A stretch of 64,000 nucleotides of DNA from the NCBI RefSeq assembly GCF_008630935.1, contig NZ_CP043908.1, positions 744,001 to 808,000 of the forward strand, given 5' to 3'. The translations under genes were made by a program, and so were the position numbers. How positions within the stretch are numbered: the first letter of the stretch is position 1; every line of letters starts with the position of its first letter. The notes beneath the pieces were generated by a model. It saw nothing but the letters and a program-made list of their open reading frames with translations, was not told the DNA's origin and did no database searches. This document shows, piece after piece, positions 63,295-64,000 of the stretch. The stretch comes from Thermodesulfobacterium sp. TA1. GTDB taxonomy: Bacteria > Desulfobacterota > Thermodesulfobacteria > Thermodesulfobacteriales > Thermodesulfobacteriaceae.

Positions 63295-63951
63295 TTATAA
63301 GATAGAAATGTTAGCTTTTTTAGCATCTTCTAAAAACTTGGTAAGGCCTATATCAGTAAGAGGGTGTTTAAACATCTGTTCTATTACTTTAAAAGGAATG
63401 GTTGCAATATCAACCCCTAAAAGGGCACATTTTCTTACGTGGTCTACATGACGTATGCTTGCGGCAATGATCTCGGTTTCAAACCCATAAGCTGCATAAA
63501 TCTGAAGTATTTCCTCTAATACAGAAATACCATCATAAGAGATATCATCTATCCTTCCTACAAAAGGAGAAACATAGGTAGCTCCGGCTTTCGCGGCAAT
63601 AAGGGCCTGCATAGGGGTAAAGACCAGCGTAACATTAGTAGGAATTTCTTCTGCAGCTAAGGCTTGAACCGCTTTTATCCCCTCAACGGTAAAAGGGATT
63701 TTGATTACCACATTGTCTCCCATCTTGGCAAGTTCTTTGGCCTCTTTAACCATGCCTTCAAAGTCTGTAGCTAAAACCTCTAAAGACACAGGTAAATCAG
63801 GTACCTCTTTTAAAATTTCAATGGCAGCCTCTTTCCAGGGTTTACCTGTTTGAGAAAGAAGGGTAGGGTTGGTGGTCACTCCGTCGAGAATTCCCCATTC
63901 TTTAACCTTTCTTATTTCTTCGATTTTAGCGGTGTCAACAAAGATTTTCAT
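63295..63951 (-). CDS. tal: Transaldolase, small (TalC/FSA-like) type
   Basis: A 218-residue TIM barrel of the short transaldolase/fructose-6-phosphate aldolase subfamily. The Schiff-base Lys84 lies in [19 protein letters not shown] and SPFVGRIDD are family blocks. It acts in the non-oxidative pentose phosphate pathway. GGAGGA precedes ATG 63951. It seems to be the first gene in view of the tal-PAP2-PMT-radA-VTT operon; its promoter may lie outside the window. Confidence 0.95.
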   Translation of the reverse strand: MKIFVDTAKIEEIRKVKEWGILDGVTTNPTLLSQTGKPWKEAAIEILKEVPDLPVSLEVLATDFEGMVKEAKELAKMGDNVVIKIPFTVEGIKAVQALAAEEIPTNVTLVFTPMQALIAAKAGATYVSPFVGRIDDISYDGISVLEEILQIYAAYGFETEIIAASIRHVDHVRKCALLGVDIATIPFKVIEQMFKHPLTDIGLTKFLEDAKKANISIL

Positions 63952-64000
63952 AGTCCTTCCTCCTCCGATAGGTTGTAAATTTTTAATCTTAATCCCTGAA

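Overview
The window reads as ordinary chromosomal DNA from a thermophilic, AT-rich, Gram-negative bacterium. I think a member of the Thermodesulfobacteria (Thermodesulfobacterium or Caldimicrobium type) is most likely. The reasons are Lys/Glu/Ile-rich proteins, a tightly packed genome with many 1-23 bp gene overlaps, haem/siroheme genes, ClpB plus Hsp20, an oxygen-sensing di-iron protein beside chemoreceptors, and lipid-A-type envelope genes. This placement is inference, because no rRNA lies in the window. I saw no tRNA, rRNA, CRISPR array or intact insertion sequence.

Layout. 1-6.4 kb: the end of a coiled-coil/nuclease-like protein with 42-bp repeats, an orphan ZnuA-like metal-binding protein, a fused SecDF, Fmt and UppP. 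6.4-12.7 kb: an SDR epimerase, a radical SAM gene split by an A10 run, a three-gene oxygen/chemotaxis cluster (soluble MCP-like protein, ODP di-iron protein, Cache-type MCP), and queF. 12.7-22 kb (minus): a five-gene operon purSL-hisD-pfk-ftsH-FG-GAP protein. 22.2-26.1 kb (plus): fmdB-like, hemC, cobA/hemD, tyrS. 26.3-38.2 kb (plus): a surface-polysaccharide locus with a MurJ-like flippase, two methyltransferases, three GT4 glycosyltransferases, an asparagine-synthetase-like amidotransferase, a deacetylase-like protein, a nucleotide-sugar dehydrogenase and a frameshifted membrane protein. A 356-bp spacer with a long hairpin and a WecA-like initiating transferase follow it.

39.7-53 kb: hflX (plus) converges on an eleven-gene minus-strand operon, hpf-rapZ-rimI-(PPDK-like)-gap-nusB-cmk-HNH-glmS-DUF6485-rsfS. 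It combines ribosome hibernation, translation, central carbon and amino-sugar genes. 53-57.7 kb: divergent clpB and hsp20, then ndk-thiL. 57.9-59.3 kb: cutA, a second fmdB-like gene and hisF. 59.3-64 kb (minus): tal-PAP2-PMT-radA-VTT.

Most interesting: (i) the 1393-residue protein with PPDK ATP-grasp and phosphohistidine domains but no PEP/pyruvate barrel, translationally coupled to a long, divergent GAPDH; (ii) two genes broken exactly at homopolymers (A10 and C7); (iii) two GT4 glycosyltransferases sharing a ~596-bp nearly identical C-terminal block on unrelated N-terminal halves; (iv) apparently leaderless promoters in front of queF, purL and wecA; (v) the oxygen-sensing/chemotaxis trio.
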